Shown: positions 15,772-25,102, counted from the stretch's first letter. The stretch: DNA of 64,000 bases from DATKYQ01 sp964640665 (GCA_964640665.1 CAZXHT010000018.1:15513-79512), one strand, 5' to 3'. Numbers and translations are program-made. The notes: generated by a model from the letters alone, not told the origin.

Positions 15772-18336
15772 ATGGTTTTCCGAGAATTTCGAACCGAGGC
15801 GGCAATCCTGGTTTGTTGGCTGCTGGCAATCGGCTTGTGCGCCTGTAACTCCGGTACTTCCGCCGACGCCGGCGTGCCCTGCACGGTCGATGAAGAATGC
15901 GGCATCGGGGAGTACTGTCACGCCGGCGTCTGTACCCCTTTCGGGGGCGACAAGGGCCCGCAGTCGTGTACCGCGGACAGCGAGTGCCAGTCGGGAGAAA
16001 TCTGCACGGAGGGCATTTGCGTACCGGGCGAGCGCCGGGACGGAGGCGACGCTGGAAGTGACGTTCCCTCGGATGGAAGCGCCGACGGGGCGGACAGCCC
16101 GGCCCCCGAGCCGCAGATCACGCTGGCTGGAGACGTCATCACGCACCAGGACGAGCATGGAACACTCTACGAGATAAACTTCGGCAGCGCGACGGTCGGG
16201 GTTCCGGTCGATGCCAACCTGGTGGTCAGGAATACCGGCGGCGCGAATCTCGATCTGAGCGTTGTAACACTGGGCGATGACCCGCAGCAGGAATTCGGCA
16301 TGGCACCCACGGTGCCGCCGCTGGTTACCCTCGCCCCGGGAGAGGAACAAACGCTGCTGGTGACTTACACCGCCAAGGATGGCTTGACCGATCGGGCAGT
16401 GGCCAAGGTCTTTTCGAACGATCCGGACGAGGGCCAGCTCGACGTGCAGCTCATAAGCGAGTTCAAGGGCGAGGCGATGATACACCTCGATCCGGTCGCG
16501 CTGCAGTTCGGCGCCGTTCCCGCTGGACAGCCGTCGACCCTGCCGCTGACCATCTCGAACATGGGCACCGGAAACGCGGTCTTGCGGCTCGACTCGGTTG
16601 AACCCGAGGTTGGCATTTCGACAGCTTACACTGTCGTCATCGAAGATCCAGACATGGGAACACAGCTCACACCGCCGGTATTCATAAACCGCGGAGACTT
16701 CGTCCTGGCCCAGGTGACCTTTTTGGCGCCCGGGCGCGGCGACTTCGACGGCAACCTTATAGTCGCAAGTAGCGACCAGGCCGCTTCGCCGGCCACCGTC
16801 GCCATGACGGCCAGCGCGGGCATGCCGGAGATCGCGATCGAGCCCGCCGGTATCGACTTCGGCAACGTTGCGGTCAACGACAGTGCGACTGTTGATTTGA
16901 TCATCCGCAATGACGGTGTCGGCGACCTGTCTGTTCCTCTGATCGATCTGGCTGCGGGCAGTTCCACGGATTTCAGCCTCGAAAACCTGCCGGCGCCCCT
17001 TCCGGCACAACCGCTCAGGTTGGCCCCATCGAGCCAGGCTTCGGTGACCGTGCGCTACAGTCCGAGCGACGTGGCCAACGACATGGGAACCTTGCTGATC
17101 GATCACGACGACCCCGAAGCGGGGCAAGAGGCGCAGGTGCTTCTGACTGGCAACGGTTTCCAGGGCAACGAGCCGCCAACGGCCGTTATCCTGGCAAATG
17201 GAGCGGACACCGCCGTGCTGGATGCCATGCTGGGAGAGCAGATCATCCTCGACGGCAGCACAAGCTTCGACGATGTCGCTATCGCCGCATACCTGTGGGA
17301 GATAATCGAGCAGCCCGCGGTGCAGAAATGCGGCACACCGCTGACGCTGCCGGGCGCCGCCAACGATGTGACTTCCATCATCCTCTCCGAGGCCGGCTCC
17401 GTGAAAATCGGGCTGAACGTCACCGACAACGACGGCGCCGACAGCCCCACGGACACACTCGATATCATTGTTCACGCCGGCCCCGAGGCGAAGATCAAGG
17501 AGGGGGGCAACGACACGGGTTACGTGGCCGTTGACATGGGCACGGATGTAGCCTTCGACGCCAGCATGTCATCCGACTGCGACGGCGCCGTGACGACCTA
17601 CAACTGGCAGTTCATCGAGTATCCGCCCGGCAGGGGCGCGCCCCCGCCGATCGGCGGCGGCGACCTGTATGCCACGGTGGCGTTCGATTTCCCGGGCGAC
17701 TACAAGATCGGCATCGAGGTGGGCGACAACGACGTTCCCCAGAACCTGAGCGCTCAGGCGACGTTCGATATACACGTGAGAGGCCCCAAGGCCTTTCGTG
17801 TGACGCTCGACTGGTACGAGCAGGATCCCAACAATCGCAAGGTCGATGTCGACCTGCACCTTCTCAAGCCGGGCTCCAGTAATACATTCTCGCCGGACGA
17901 CTGTTGTCCGACCAAGGATGACGGCTGCGAGCAGCAGGTTAACTGGGGGGGCTACGGGTCTCCCGTCTACCAGACGGACAACTGGGAAGATCCGGATGGT
18001 GCCTTGTGGCCGAACCCGGGTAACTTTGGCGACGAGATTGACTTCAACAATCCCGGCATGGGAAATTATGCCCTCTACGTCTATTTCCGCTGTCACTCGT
18101 CGATGAACACGAGCACCTATTACTGCTGCGACGATGCTTTGCCACCTTGCCCGTTTTCACCCTGGTGCGGCGACAACTGCGACAGGGCGGCCGCGGGCAT
18201 CATCAGGTTCTTCGTAACCGGATACGACAACCAGGAAGTGGAGATCGCCCAGAAGACATTCGCCTTCACCCACGGACAGGTTCTGACATTCTTCCAGGTC
18301 GGGACGATAAGCTGGCCGAACGGGACACTACAGTAA
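15772..18336 (+). CDS. Large surface lipoprotein with Cys modules, ASH-type Ig and PKD domains
   Basis: The 854-residue protein has a signal peptide ending in LCAC (lipid Cys near residue 25). Two short Cys-spaced modules follow (CTVDEECGIGEYCHAGVC and CTADSECQSGEICTEGIC), then an Asp/Gly/Ser linker. About three ASH/HYDIN-like beta-sandwich repeats come next, each with a version of INFGSATVG and VRNTGGANL. Two PKD-like domains (AVLDAMLGEQIILDGSTSFD) follow, and a C-terminal domain with WYEQDPNNRKVDVDLHLL and paired Cys, resembling YfaP-like domains. It is probably exposed on the cell surface. GGAGG lies at 15761-15765 before the ATG. A 592-codon open frame on the opposite strand is a composition artefact. 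Confidence 0.85.
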   Translation: MVFREFRTEAAILVCWLLAIGLCACNSGTSADAGVPCTVDEECGIGEYCHAGVCTPFGGDKGPQSCTADSECQSGEICTEGICVPGERRDGGDAGSDVPSDGSADGADSPAPEPQITLAGDVITHQDEHGTLYEINFGSATVGVPVDANLVVRNTGGANLDLSVVTLGDDPQQEFGMAPTVPPLVTLAPGEEQTLLVTYTAKDGLTDRAVAKVFSNDPDEGQLDVQLISEFKGEAMIHLDPVALQFGAVPAGQPSTLPLTISNMGTGNAVLRLDSVEPEVGISTAYTVVIEDPDMGTQLTPPVFINRGDFVLAQVTFLAPGRGDFDGNLIVASSDQAASPATVAMTASAGMPEIAIEPAGIDFGNVAVNDSATVDLIIRNDGVGDLSVPLIDLAAGSSTDFSLENLPAPLPAQPLRLAPSSQASVTVRYSPSDVANDMGTLLIDHDDPEAGQEAQVLLTGNGFQGNEPPTAVILANGADTAVLDAMLGEQIILDGSTSFDDVAIAAYLWEIIEQPAVQKCGTPLTLPGAANDVTSIILSEAGSVKIGLNVTDNDGADSPTDTLDIIVHAGPEAKIKEGGNDTGYVAVDMGTDVAFDASMSSDCDGAVTTYNWQFIEYPPGRGAPPPIGGGDLYATVAFDFPGDYKIGIEVGDNDVPQNLSAQATFDIHVRGPKAFRVTLDWYEQDPNNRKVDVDLHLLKPGSSNTFSPDDCCPTKDDGCEQQVNWGGYGSPVYQTDNWEDPDGALWPNPGNFGDEIDFNNPGMGNYALYVYFRCHSSMNTSTYYCCDDALPPCPFSPWCGDNCDRAAAGIIRFFVTGYDNQEVEIAQKTFAFTHGQVLTFFQVGTISWPNGTLQ

Positions 18337-18340
18337 AAGG

Positions 18341-18538
18341 TCAGGAAACGTCGCTTTCTTCGAGACCCGCCGACAGTTCGGCTCCGAGTTGCAGCGAAAG
18401 CAGGCGCTTCTGTATCTGCCGGTCGACAGTTTTGTTCAGGGCCGTCACCGCCGAAGCGTCGTCCGGATTGGCTTCTGAACCCTTTACGAAACAAAGAACG
18501 ACCAGGCCGAGAGACAATATTATCAGAAAGCGTCTCAT
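18341..18538 (-). CDS. Small exported protein
   Basis: The 65-residue product starts MRRFLIILSLGLVVLCFVKG, a clear signal peptide, followed by about 40 polar helical residues. GGAGGTGGG precedes the ATG, and an excellent promoter lies upstream, which supports a real gene. Cys16 within the hydrophobic part could be a lipid site but the lipobox is poor. No family is recognised. The 3' end is four bases from the convergent lipoprotein gene. Confidence 0.6.
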   Translation of the reverse strand: MRRFLIILSLGLVVLCFVKGSEANPDDASAVTALNKTVDRQIQKRLLSLQLGAELSAGLEESDVS

Positions 18539-18554
18539 GTCCCACCTCCACTGT

Positions 18555-18603
18555 GTAGGTAGTAAATATACCTACATTGTACTACATAGGGCCGGCCTGT
18601 CAA
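18555..18603 (-). promoter_or_regulatory. Promoter with palindrome at the start site
   Basis: On the minus strand: TTGACA (18598-18603), 16-base spacer and TACAAT (18576-18581). A perfect inverted repeat, GTAGGTA-N7-TACCTAC (18555-18575), spans the expected start near 18569. The word ATGTAGGTATAT also occurs upstream of the NlpC/P60 promoter near 40650, so one regulator might control both. Confidence 0.6.
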
Positions 18604-18611
18604 TTTTTGTA

Positions 18612-19220
18612 CTACAGAATCTTTTCTACTGCGCGAAGCAGGTCGAGGCGGTGGACGAGATCCGTCACGTAATCGATGTGATCAGAGTCGATCTGTATCA
18701 ACGGAGACAATTTGTAGTTCGATATCCACTCGGAATATAGCTTATCCAGCCGCCTCAGGTAGCGAGTGGGGATGTTCTGTTCCATGCCCCGGCCTCGATC
18801 GCGGATGCGCTTGCGCATGGTCCTCACCGAACAGCGCAGGAAGATCATGATGTCGGGGGGGGTGAGATCCCTGCGAATGGTCTCGTAGAGTTCGCGGTAG
18901 GTCGCGTAGTCACGTTTGTTGATGTAACGCGATCTGTGCAGGTTCTTCGCGAATATCTCGGCATCCTCGTAGATCGTCCGATCCTGGATGACAGTGCCCG
19001 GGTACTTCTCCAGTTCCCTGTGTAGGCGAAACTTGTGCGTCAGGAAATAGATCTGCGAATGAAAGGCCCAGCCGCGCATGTCGCCGTAGAAATCCTTGAG
19101 GTAAGGATTCGTATCGTTGGGCTCAAAAAAAGGCTTCAGTTCGTAACGCCGGCAAAGAAAATCCACAAGCGATGTCTTGCCCGCCCCGATATTTCCGGCA
19201 ACGGCAATGTATTTTTTCAT
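18612..19220 (-). CDS. Deoxynucleoside kinase family protein
   Basis: The 202-residue protein matches the bacterial deoxyadenosine/deoxyguanosine kinase family, which phosphorylates deoxynucleosides for salvage. The P-loop is AGNIGAGKTS at residues 8-17, the substrate-region Glu is in FFEPNDTNPYL, the DRS-like motif is QDRTIYED, and the arginine-rich lid is MRKRIRDRGRGME. The length is typical. It lies downstream of the AI-2E-type gene with a 46-bp gap that contains AT-rich sequence. Substrate preference cannot be told. Confidence 0.88.
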   Translation of the reverse strand: MKKYIAVAGNIGAGKTSLVDFLCRRYELKPFFEPNDTNPYLKDFYGDMRGWAFHSQIYFLTHKFRLHRELEKYPGTVIQDRTIYEDAEIFAKNLHRSRYINKRDYATYRELYETIRRDLTPPDIMIFLRCSVRTMRKRIRDRGRGMEQNIPTRYLRRLDKLYSEWISNYKLSPLIQIDSDHIDYVTDLVHRLDLLRAVEKIL

Positions 19221-19266
19221 CGATCCTCGATATTATATATTAATACGGTAAGATATCAGTAACTCT

Positions 19267-20541
19267 TCAAGCATTGCTTTCTGCATTATTCCGATTGTCG
19301 CTGTCGCTTTCGCCCGATTCATCATGTCCCCAAGAAACGGCGCGACGATGAAGCACCTTGAATGCCGCCAGGCCGACGGACGCCAGCGGCACGGCGAAAA
19401 GGGCTCCCACTATTCCATAGAAATGTTCGCCGGCCACCAGCACGAAGATGACCAGTGCCGGGTGAATCTTGGCGGAATCTCCGATGATCTTGGGATTAAG
19501 GAAGTTGGCTTCCAGCAGGTGAATTCCGATGATCCAGCCAAGCGCTCCCAGGCCGGTGTAAAAACCGGATGTCAGGGCCAGGGCAACAATTGGAACCGAG
19601 GACAGGATCGAACCGAATATCGGTATCAGGCTCAAGACCGCTGCCAGCGAGGACAGCAGAACCGGGAACTTCACGCCCAGGATCAGCAGGCCGATGAAGG
19701 TCAGCAATCCATTTATAAGACAGATTATCACCTGCCCGCGCACCACTCCCGCAAGCCCATGGTCTATCTCGACGATGACTTCCTGGTATCCCCGGTGCAG
19801 GTTCCGGGGCAAAAGAGACCTGAAGAAATCTACAACACGCTCTGGATCCACCAAAAAGAATGCCGCAACCATCAAGATCAGAAACGTCATCAAGATGGAC
19901 CTGAAGAGTTTAACGGTGAAGGCAGGGCCCAACTTCAGAAAAGCGAAAAACGTGTTCCTGGCGCCTTCGGCGATGTCGGCAACTGTTTTTCTGATCACCT
20001 CGTCGAGATTGAGCACGAAACCGGGTTGTCGACCCTCCTCGGCATGCGTGGCCGGAGTGGTTATCCGAACCGGTAGGCCGTTTTCCTCAACCCAGCGCTT
20101 GATGTCCTGGCTGTATTCCTCGATCTTTTCCGGTGTCAGCGATAAAAACAGTTTCTCGCCATCACGTGCCAGTTTACCGAATTCGGCACTGATACGCGGC
20201 ACCGCCAGCATACAGTAGCCCCAGACGATAAACCCGAGCACCAGGTAGATTGAGAGCACCGCCGACCAGCGCGGCATGCGAACTTCCCTGCCTTTGACCC
20301 GCAGTTTGCCCATGCGTCTTACAAGCGGTGCAAGCAGGTATGCGATCAGCAAGGCGCCAACGAAAGGAGCGGCCACATCGCGCAGCAGGAAAAAAAAGAC
20401 GACCAGGACCACCCACAGCAAGGGGAATGCAAATCTCCTCAGCCCTTTCCAGGGCGTCTTGCTGATCTCCGTGGGCATCGGCTGAAGAGTTTGCAACCTG
20501 CCGGACGGATTAGCAAGAAAAAGGAATGGGGGACGTTGCAT
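19267..20541 (-). CDS. AI-2E family (PerM/YdiK-type) membrane transporter
   Basis: The 424-residue inner-membrane protein has about eight hydrophobic helices, a large soluble segment after the third (about 95-195) and the family signature near the C terminus (GALGWIIGIHLLEANFLNPKIIGDSAKIHPALVI, residues in one loop-helix unit). Family members export small solutes or act in autoinducer-2 transport; the substrate here is unknown. ATG 20541 is used, but the conserved hydrophobic part starts later and MPTEISK at 20478 is an alternative. Its 5' region overlaps the upstream region of the divergent lipoprotein gene. Confidence 0.85.
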   Translation of the reverse strand: MQRPPFLFLANPSGRLQTLQPMPTEISKTPWKGLRRFAFPLLWVVLVVFFFLLRDVAAPFVGALLIAYLLAPLVRRMGKLRVKGREVRMPRWSAVLSIYLVLGFIVWGYCMLAVPRISAEFGKLARDGEKLFLSLTPEKIEEYSQDIKRWVEENGLPVRITTPATHAEEGRQPGFVLNLDEVIRKTVADIAEGARNTFFAFLKLGPAFTVKLFRSILMTFLILMVAAFFLVDPERVVDFFRSLLPRNLHRGYQEVIVEIDHGLAGVVRGQVIICLINGLLTFIGLLILGVKFPVLLSSLAAVLSLIPIFGSILSSVPIVALALTSGFYTGLGALGWIIGIHLLEANFLNPKIIGDSAKIHPALVIFVLVAGEHFYGIVGALFAVPLASVGLAAFKVLHRRAVSWGHDESGESDSDNRNNAESNA

Positions 20542-20591
20542 CCCCTAAACAAGTTGCAAAACGAGGGCGCCTGTTATTAGATTATAGTATC

Positions 20592-21152
20592 ATGCGCGAC
20601 TGGGCGTTTATATCGACGATCTTGCTCAGCGCCTCCATTGTCGGATGCGGAGGGGGAGGATCTGTGCCTGGGCAACCATGTAGCACGGCCCTCGATTGCG
20701 CTTCTGTGGCCGATGGCGCATGCATCTCAGGAAGCTGCCTGGTTTTTTCGGAAGCCCAGGGGTTTGGAAGCGCCGTTGTTGACCTGAGCTTCGCACGCGA
20801 GATTCCAAAGGTGCCATCCAGCGGGCAGGTCCTGTTCATCGACTCCAGGCGTGCCACCGGCGTCCCTGTCGATTGTGACGACATCCTGAATGGTTTAGTC
20901 GCTCTCGACGACCAGGCGCTCAATCCGCTCATGGCGGAGCCGAAGTACCTGGTTTTCAACTGCTGCGGCACTTTTTTCCCCAACAACCTGATCCAGTTCA
21001 TCAGGCCGTCGGAAAGCGCGCTGGCGGTAGCGCTGGGTTACGAGCGCCTGGGTGCACAGGGAGACCTGACGACGATGGGATGTAGCGAGGGAATCCGGAT
21101 AGTAAAGGATCAAGCACTTGGGGATCTCGTCATCTCGCTCAAGACGCTTTGA
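20592..21152 (+). CDS. Small lipoprotein with a Cys-spaced module
   Basis: The 186-residue protein starts MRDWAFISTILLSASIVGC, with the lipid Cys at residue 19, then GGGGS. One module, CSTALDCASVADGACISGSC, is like those of the large lipoprotein at 15772. The remainder is a compact alpha-beta domain with a conserved-looking CCGTFFPNN. The ATG at 20592 is chosen because the signal peptide starts there; an upstream in-frame start at 20526 would add 22 non-signal residues. No Shine-Dalgarno is visible, and TTGCAA (20554) with TAGATT (20578) would start transcription about two bases before the ATG. Confidence 0.65.
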   Translation: MRDWAFISTILLSASIVGCGGGGSVPGQPCSTALDCASVADGACISGSCLVFSEAQGFGSAVVDLSFAREIPKVPSSGQVLFIDSRRATGVPVDCDDILNGLVALDDQALNPLMAEPKYLVFNCCGTFFPNNLIQFIRPSESALAVALGYERLGAQGDLTTMGCSEGIRIVKDQALGDLVISLKTL

Positions 21153-21209
21153 GTGACATGGTCGTGCCGGCCGATTCGTGGTATTATTGCTCCGTTGGGA
21201 GATGGTGTC

Positions 21210-22064
21210 ATGCCGAGCCGTAAATCGTTTTTTTTGTCCATGACCATGGCGCTCGTATTGAGTTCGATCGGCGCCCATGCCAGTGATCCTCTCGACGACC
21301 TGGATGGAACCGAAGGCTGGGACCAGGTCGTCCAACCACGGCAAAAACAAAAACGGCAAGCCGACCTCGAGCGCAGCACCTTCAAGCGGGAGGTGGAAAA
21401 CTGGGAGGCAATCAGGCAGGCATGGCAGGAAGAGCGCGAGCAGTACATTGCCGAAAAATCCAGCCAGCAGAGAATGCTTCGCCAACTCAGGATAGATCGC
21501 CGGCCGCCACCGGAGGCCGATATCACCGAGAACTCCGACGATCGTGGAGACTGGGGAGATCAACCCGGTGAATCGCTTTTCCAGCCGACGGGCAGCATCG
21601 ATCGAGCGATTGACGACGAACTGGGAGAAAGCGGGGCCGTGCCCGCAGGATCCGCCGTGCCGGAGGCGCCGCCGTCGACAACGAGCACTGTCCGGGGCTC
21701 CAGCGCGGCACCCGATCCTTACGCGCTCAGGCGCGAACGCGACCGGGAAGAGGATCGCAAGCGCAAGGCAGAACAAGAGGCGGCCATGAAGCTCGAAAAA
21801 GAAAGGGAACAGCAGAGACAGGCGGAACTTGCGAGGAAGAAGAAAGAAGAAGATGAGCGTTTGCGCAAAGAGCAGGAAGCGCAGGCAGGTGCCGCCGCCG
21901 CCGCGGCACTCATGAAACAGCAGGAAGAGCAGATGCGCAAGGAGCAAGAGGCCCTGCGCAGGAAAGCCAAGCTGAATGTCGATACCGAAGGACAGGTCGT
22001 AGATCCCGAACTGCAGCGAGAGATGCAGGACGGACCGGACAGCGAAGAAAATTCCGGTAACTGA
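21210..22064 (+). CDS. Secreted charged coiled-coil protein
   Basis: The 284-residue protein has a signal peptide (MPSRKSFFLSMTMALVLSSIGAHAS). A Gln/Arg/Glu-rich segment, a Pro/Ser/Ala-rich linker and a long run of Glu, Lys, Arg and Gln (about residues 185-260) should form a coiled coil. GGGAG at 21197-21201 supports the ATG at 21210. No catalytic motif is present. The low-complexity coil makes homology guesses (TolA-like) unreliable. It ends in a strong bidirectional terminator. Confidence 0.65.
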   Translation: MPSRKSFFLSMTMALVLSSIGAHASDPLDDLDGTEGWDQVVQPRQKQKRQADLERSTFKREVENWEAIRQAWQEEREQYIAEKSSQQRMLRQLRIDRRPPPEADITENSDDRGDWGDQPGESLFQPTGSIDRAIDDELGESGAVPAGSAVPEAPPSTTSTVRGSSAAPDPYALRRERDREEDRKRKAEQEAAMKLEKEREQQRQAELARKKKEEDERLRKEQEAQAGAAAAAALMKQQEEQMRKEQEALRRKAKLNVDTEGQVVDPELQREMQDGPDSEENSGN

Positions 22065-22069
22065 CAAAG

Positions 22070-22098
22070 AAAGGGCACGGCCAAGGCCGTGCCCTTTT
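22070..22098 (+). terminator. Bidirectional Rho-independent terminator
   Basis: A perfect 13-bp stem (AAAGGGCACGGCC at 22070-22082, AA loop, complement at 22085-22097) is flanked by A-rich and T-rich sequence. It lies between two convergent genes and can serve both. Confidence 0.9.
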
Positions 22099-22117
22099 GC
22101 CAATAAGTACTGATAGC

Positions 22118-23743
22118 TTACTTGCAGGCGCCCGGTTTGACCTTTTTACTTGGGCCGGTAAGCTTGTTCGCGCAGCCCTTCAATCCCTTGTTGTAACGGC
22201 AGAAGTTGTTCTTGATGCTCTCGGGGTCCAACCCGGAGAACTTGTACAGGTTGTTGGCGTACCAGGTGGGGCTGCCGCTCACCTTGAGACCATCGGCGAT
22301 CTTGATGTTCTTGCGCAGGAGATTCTTGCCCTCTTCGCCGCCGGCGCACTTCTCGATCTTCTTGGTATCTATCCCGGTCTTGCCGCCCGTGCATGACTGC
22401 CAATCGGTTGAGCGGATGTTCTTGTCGCGGCAGTAGATGTATTCCATGAACTTGTAGTTTTTCTTGTAGTACTTGGCGGCGCACAGCTCGCGGATATTCT
22501 CATCGACCTCGGCCTGGCCATGCAACGAGCGAAAACCCTTGCCCTGCTCGCTGGCAATGTAGTTTACGCGGAAATCAATATCGTTTTTAAAGTTATCCAG
22601 GACCTCTTTCATGGCATCCAGCGCCCGGGTACCGTAGGGGCACTGGGCCATTACGAAAACTTCCAGCTTCTTGGCGGCCTCCTTGCGGCAGGCCTTGGCG
22701 AACTTGCAATCGGGATCGTCGCAGTCGACCTTACCGTTGCCGGTGTCGTCCTTCTTGTTGTTGCAGACCTCCTTGTTGGGATCGAAACGTCCCCAGCGAT
22801 CGTGGATCAGGAAGTCGCCGCCGGGCTTCAGAGAACGCTGCATACGGGCATAGTTTTCGGCCTTCTGCACGTCCTTGCCGAAGAACATCACCGGCAACCT
22901 CTTCAGGTCGTTATCCTTGTACAACTTCTTGCCTTCGTCGGTCCCCCAGTCAACGACCTTGACCTCCGCACCGGGGAAGAGCGATTTCAACTGCTGCTCG
23001 ATCATACTCGTGCGGCATTCCTTGCAGCGCTCATCCGAGAGGATGGTGATCGGGAACTTCACCGGCGGAGGAATCGAGGAGCACAGCTTGGGTTTGTCGC
23101 TGGGAAATGCATTGCAGATGGCCCGGGTGAAGGCCTTTTCCGTGCGCCCGCCGCGATAGAGCTTGCCGCCGATGTACATCGTCGGGCTGCCGCTGGCGCG
23201 CCGCGCGCGCGACTTGTTGAACGACGCTGTCAGCAGATCCTTGCCTTCCTGGCCATCGACACAGGCGCGAACCTTGTCGACCGGAACGCCGGCGCTCTCT
23301 GCGCACTTTTCCCATCCCTCGGGAATCTGCCGGGCATTTTTATTCATACACAACAGCATGTCTAAATAGTTGACGGGTGCATACTTACAAGCGCATATCT
23401 GCACCATATCACCCTTGACCTCGGGTTCCTTGTGCAGCGAGGTCAACTTGCCGTTGCTGACGTTTCCGATGAAATCCAGCGAGAAGTCGATATCTCCGCC
23501 CATTTTCTTCAAGACGGGGGCTATGGCGTCCTCGACCCGCGTGCCGAACGCGCACTTCGACATGATATAGAACTCAACCTTCGCCTTCTGGGAGACTGTC
23601 TGCTTCTGGGCCGTGGTCGTTCCCGCTGCGCCCGTTTCGCCTTCTTTTTTTTCTCCCACCTTGCAGCTGAATGCGCCCAGACCCACGGCTGCCGCCAAGG
23701 CGCAAACCGACGTTAGACGAACCAATTTGCTTGTCGAAATCAT
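22118..23743 (-). CDS. Lipoprotein with two GILT-like thioredoxin-fold domains
   Basis: The 541-residue protein has a lipoprotein signal (GAFSC, Cys27). It contains two related thiol-reductase-like domains: the first begins KVEFYIMSKCAFGTRVEDA and the last LEVFVMAQCPYGTRALDA. Both keep the first Cys of the active site but have Gly where the second Cys is expected. Between them is a third thioredoxin-like part with CKEC, and a MopE-like motif NNKKDDTGNGKVDCDDPDC that can bind a metal. The internal duplication is visible in repeated GWEKC/WQSC and GSPT(M/W)Y segments. The ATG at 23743 follows AAGGAG at 23751-23756. It probably acts in periplasmic thiol chemistry or folding. Confidence 0.78.
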   Translation of the reverse strand: MISTSKLVRLTSVCALAAAVGLGAFSCKVGEKKEGETGAAGTTTAQKQTVSQKAKVEFYIMSKCAFGTRVEDAIAPVLKKMGGDIDFSLDFIGNVSNGKLTSLHKEPEVKGDMVQICACKYAPVNYLDMLLCMNKNARQIPEGWEKCAESAGVPVDKVRACVDGQEGKDLLTASFNKSRARRASGSPTMYIGGKLYRGGRTEKAFTRAICNAFPSDKPKLCSSIPPPVKFPITILSDERCKECRTSMIEQQLKSLFPGAEVKVVDWGTDEGKKLYKDNDLKRLPVMFFGKDVQKAENYARMQRSLKPGGDFLIHDRWGRFDPNKEVCNNKKDDTGNGKVDCDDPDCKFAKACRKEAAKKLEVFVMAQCPYGTRALDAMKEVLDNFKNDIDFRVNYIASEQGKGFRSLHGQAEVDENIRELCAAKYYKKNYKFMEYIYCRDKNIRSTDWQSCTGGKTGIDTKKIEKCAGGEEGKNLLRKNIKIADGLKVSGSPTWYANNLYKFSGLDPESIKNNFCRYNKGLKGCANKLTGPSKKVKPGACK

Positions 23744-23810
23744 TTCATGGCTCCTTTTCCTGTCCTGTGAAAATTCGGATATCATTCATTGTCCAAGACA
23801 ACGTACTTAT

Positions 23811-23876
23811 ACACTGATTAGGCCAGCATAACGTGGCACTAACGAATCAAAAAACGATTCGTAAATGCCACTAACA
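23811..23876 (+). repeat. 66-bp palindromic repeat, copy 1
   Basis: Identical over 66 bases to 35248-35313. Its 3' part forms an imperfect 15-bp stem (13 of 15 pairs; arms starting TGGCACTAACGAATC and GATTCGTAAATGCCA) around an A-rich loop. It lies in the 380-bp gap between the GILT-like gene and the radical SAM gene. The rest of this gap holds no open frame of note apart from the downstream promoter. Confidence 0.85.
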
Positions 23877-24089
23877 CGTGAAGATTTCTTGTGCAAGAAA
23901 AATATCGTGCAATGCCGGGATCTCCCACCCCTGCAAGTTGCCGGTCCCCGCCGACAAAGGGTAACGGAGTTTTCCGGGGCCGTGAGTAAATTTATCGTTC
24001 ATCAATCAGGTGCAGATGAAATTCCATAGCCCACCGGCCAAACAGAGTATTTCGAAAACTGGTGGGAGGTGGGGGCAATGGCACCCGGG

Positions 24090-24118
24090 TTGACAGGTCG
24101 GCCATGCGAAGTTATACT
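24090..24118 (+). promoter_or_regulatory. Near-consensus sigma-70 promoter giving a leaderless transcript
   Basis: TTGACA (24090-24095), exactly 17 bases and TATACT (24113-24118). The expected start is 24125, the A of the ATG of the radical SAM gene. No Shine-Dalgarno precedes that ATG. Confidence 0.7.
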
Positions 24119-24124
24119 ATACAT

Positions 24125-25102
24125 ATGTACAGTATTCCGTATTCAGACTCGTCTCACTTGAAGGTTGAATCGATCGAGTCAGACAAGGCCTTAGAACGTT
24201 CCAGGCGAGTTTGCATGCAGGACATGGCGATTATCAACCCCACCGAGGGTTGCATCCTCCAGTGTCTTTTCTGCGGCAGCAACAGGCGCGATCTTCCCGC
24301 GGGTACGGTTCGCCTTAAAAGCAACCTGCCTGCTCTCCTCGAAAGGGAGCTTCTCATAAGACGCCGCAAGGGGAACTTGCCTAAAGCGATTTTCTTCAAC
24401 ACGACTTCGGATTCATTTCAGCCGATCGATAGCCTCTACCAGCTTACCTTCGAGTGTATGCGAATTGCTCTCGAAAATGACTTGGACTTGCACTTTTTTA
24501 CGCGCGGCCTGGTGCCCGAGGAGTTCGGCGATCTTTTTCGCGAGCACCGCGGCCGGATCCACGCCCAGGTTTCCGTGTTCACCATGGACGACAAACTCGC
24601 AAGTCTCTACGAGCCCGGCGCCGCGGCCCCCCGGGAGAGGCTCGAATCGATGCGCAGGCTCTCATCCTGGGATGTCGATGTGCGTGGCAGGTTCAATCCG
24701 CTCATTCCTTTCCTCTCGGACACGGTTGCCCACATCGAGGAGTTGCTGCGTTACCTGAGATCTGTCGGAGTATCGCACACTTCAGCAAGCTACGTCGTAT
24801 TGCGACCACACCTGCTGGATATTCTCGAAAGTACCTTGCCAAGCGCCCACTTTCACCTGATCAAGGGCAGCTTCAAGGGCCAGGCCTGGAGGAAGATCGG
24901 CGTGAATCAAATGACGAAACTTCTGCCGGAGCGCACCCGCCGCAAGGGGTACGAGCGCCTGGTCAACATCGGCAAACGTCTTCAAATGGAGATCGACATT
25001 TGCGCTTGCGGTGATCAACCGCTCGGATCTTCCTGTCTGGCACCTTCGTCTCGTCAGCTTCGCGACCAGCCGGCCGCGGGACAAATGAATCTTTTTTCTT
25101 GA
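24125..25102 (+). CDS. Radical SAM protein (SplB-like)
   Basis: The 325-residue protein has the radical SAM cluster motif C-x3-C-x2-C at Cys43, Cys47 and Cys50 (GCILQCLFC), which binds a 4Fe-4S cluster and S-adenosylmethionine. The order of segments and the pattern before the cluster (AIINPTEGC) resemble the SplB/Rv2578c-type group. A C-terminal CACGDQPLGSSC could bind a second metal centre. The start is the ATG at 24125, exactly at the predicted transcription start; longer versions starting at 24062 or 24104 would lie upstream of the transcript. Its reaction is unknown. It is a single gene. Confidence 0.78.
   Translation: MYSIPYSDSSHLKVESIESDKALERSRRVCMQDMAIINPTEGCILQCLFCGSNRRDLPAGTVRLKSNLPALLERELLIRRRKGNLPKAIFFNTTSDSFQPIDSLYQLTFECMRIALENDLDLHFFTRGLVPEEFGDLFREHRGRIHAQVSVFTMDDKLASLYEPGAAAPRERLESMRRLSSWDVDVRGRFNPLIPFLSDTVAHIEELLRYLRSVGVSHTSASYVVLRPHLLDILESTLPSAHFHLIKGSFKGQAWRKIGVNQMTKLLPERTRRKGYERLVNIGKRLQMEIDICACGDQPLGSSCLAPSSRQLRDQPAAGQMNLFS

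Noticed and set aside
15697..17475. 592-codon open frame on the minus strand
   Set aside because: It lies entirely antisense to a lipoprotein with a signal peptide, Ig and PKD-like domains. The product is low-complexity Val/Arg/Gly and matches no family; GC-rich codon bias explains it.
20895..22103. 402-codon antisense frame over the coiled-coil protein
   Set aside because: Low-complexity Leu/Phe/Ser product is the complement of Glu/Lys/Gln-rich coding sequence.
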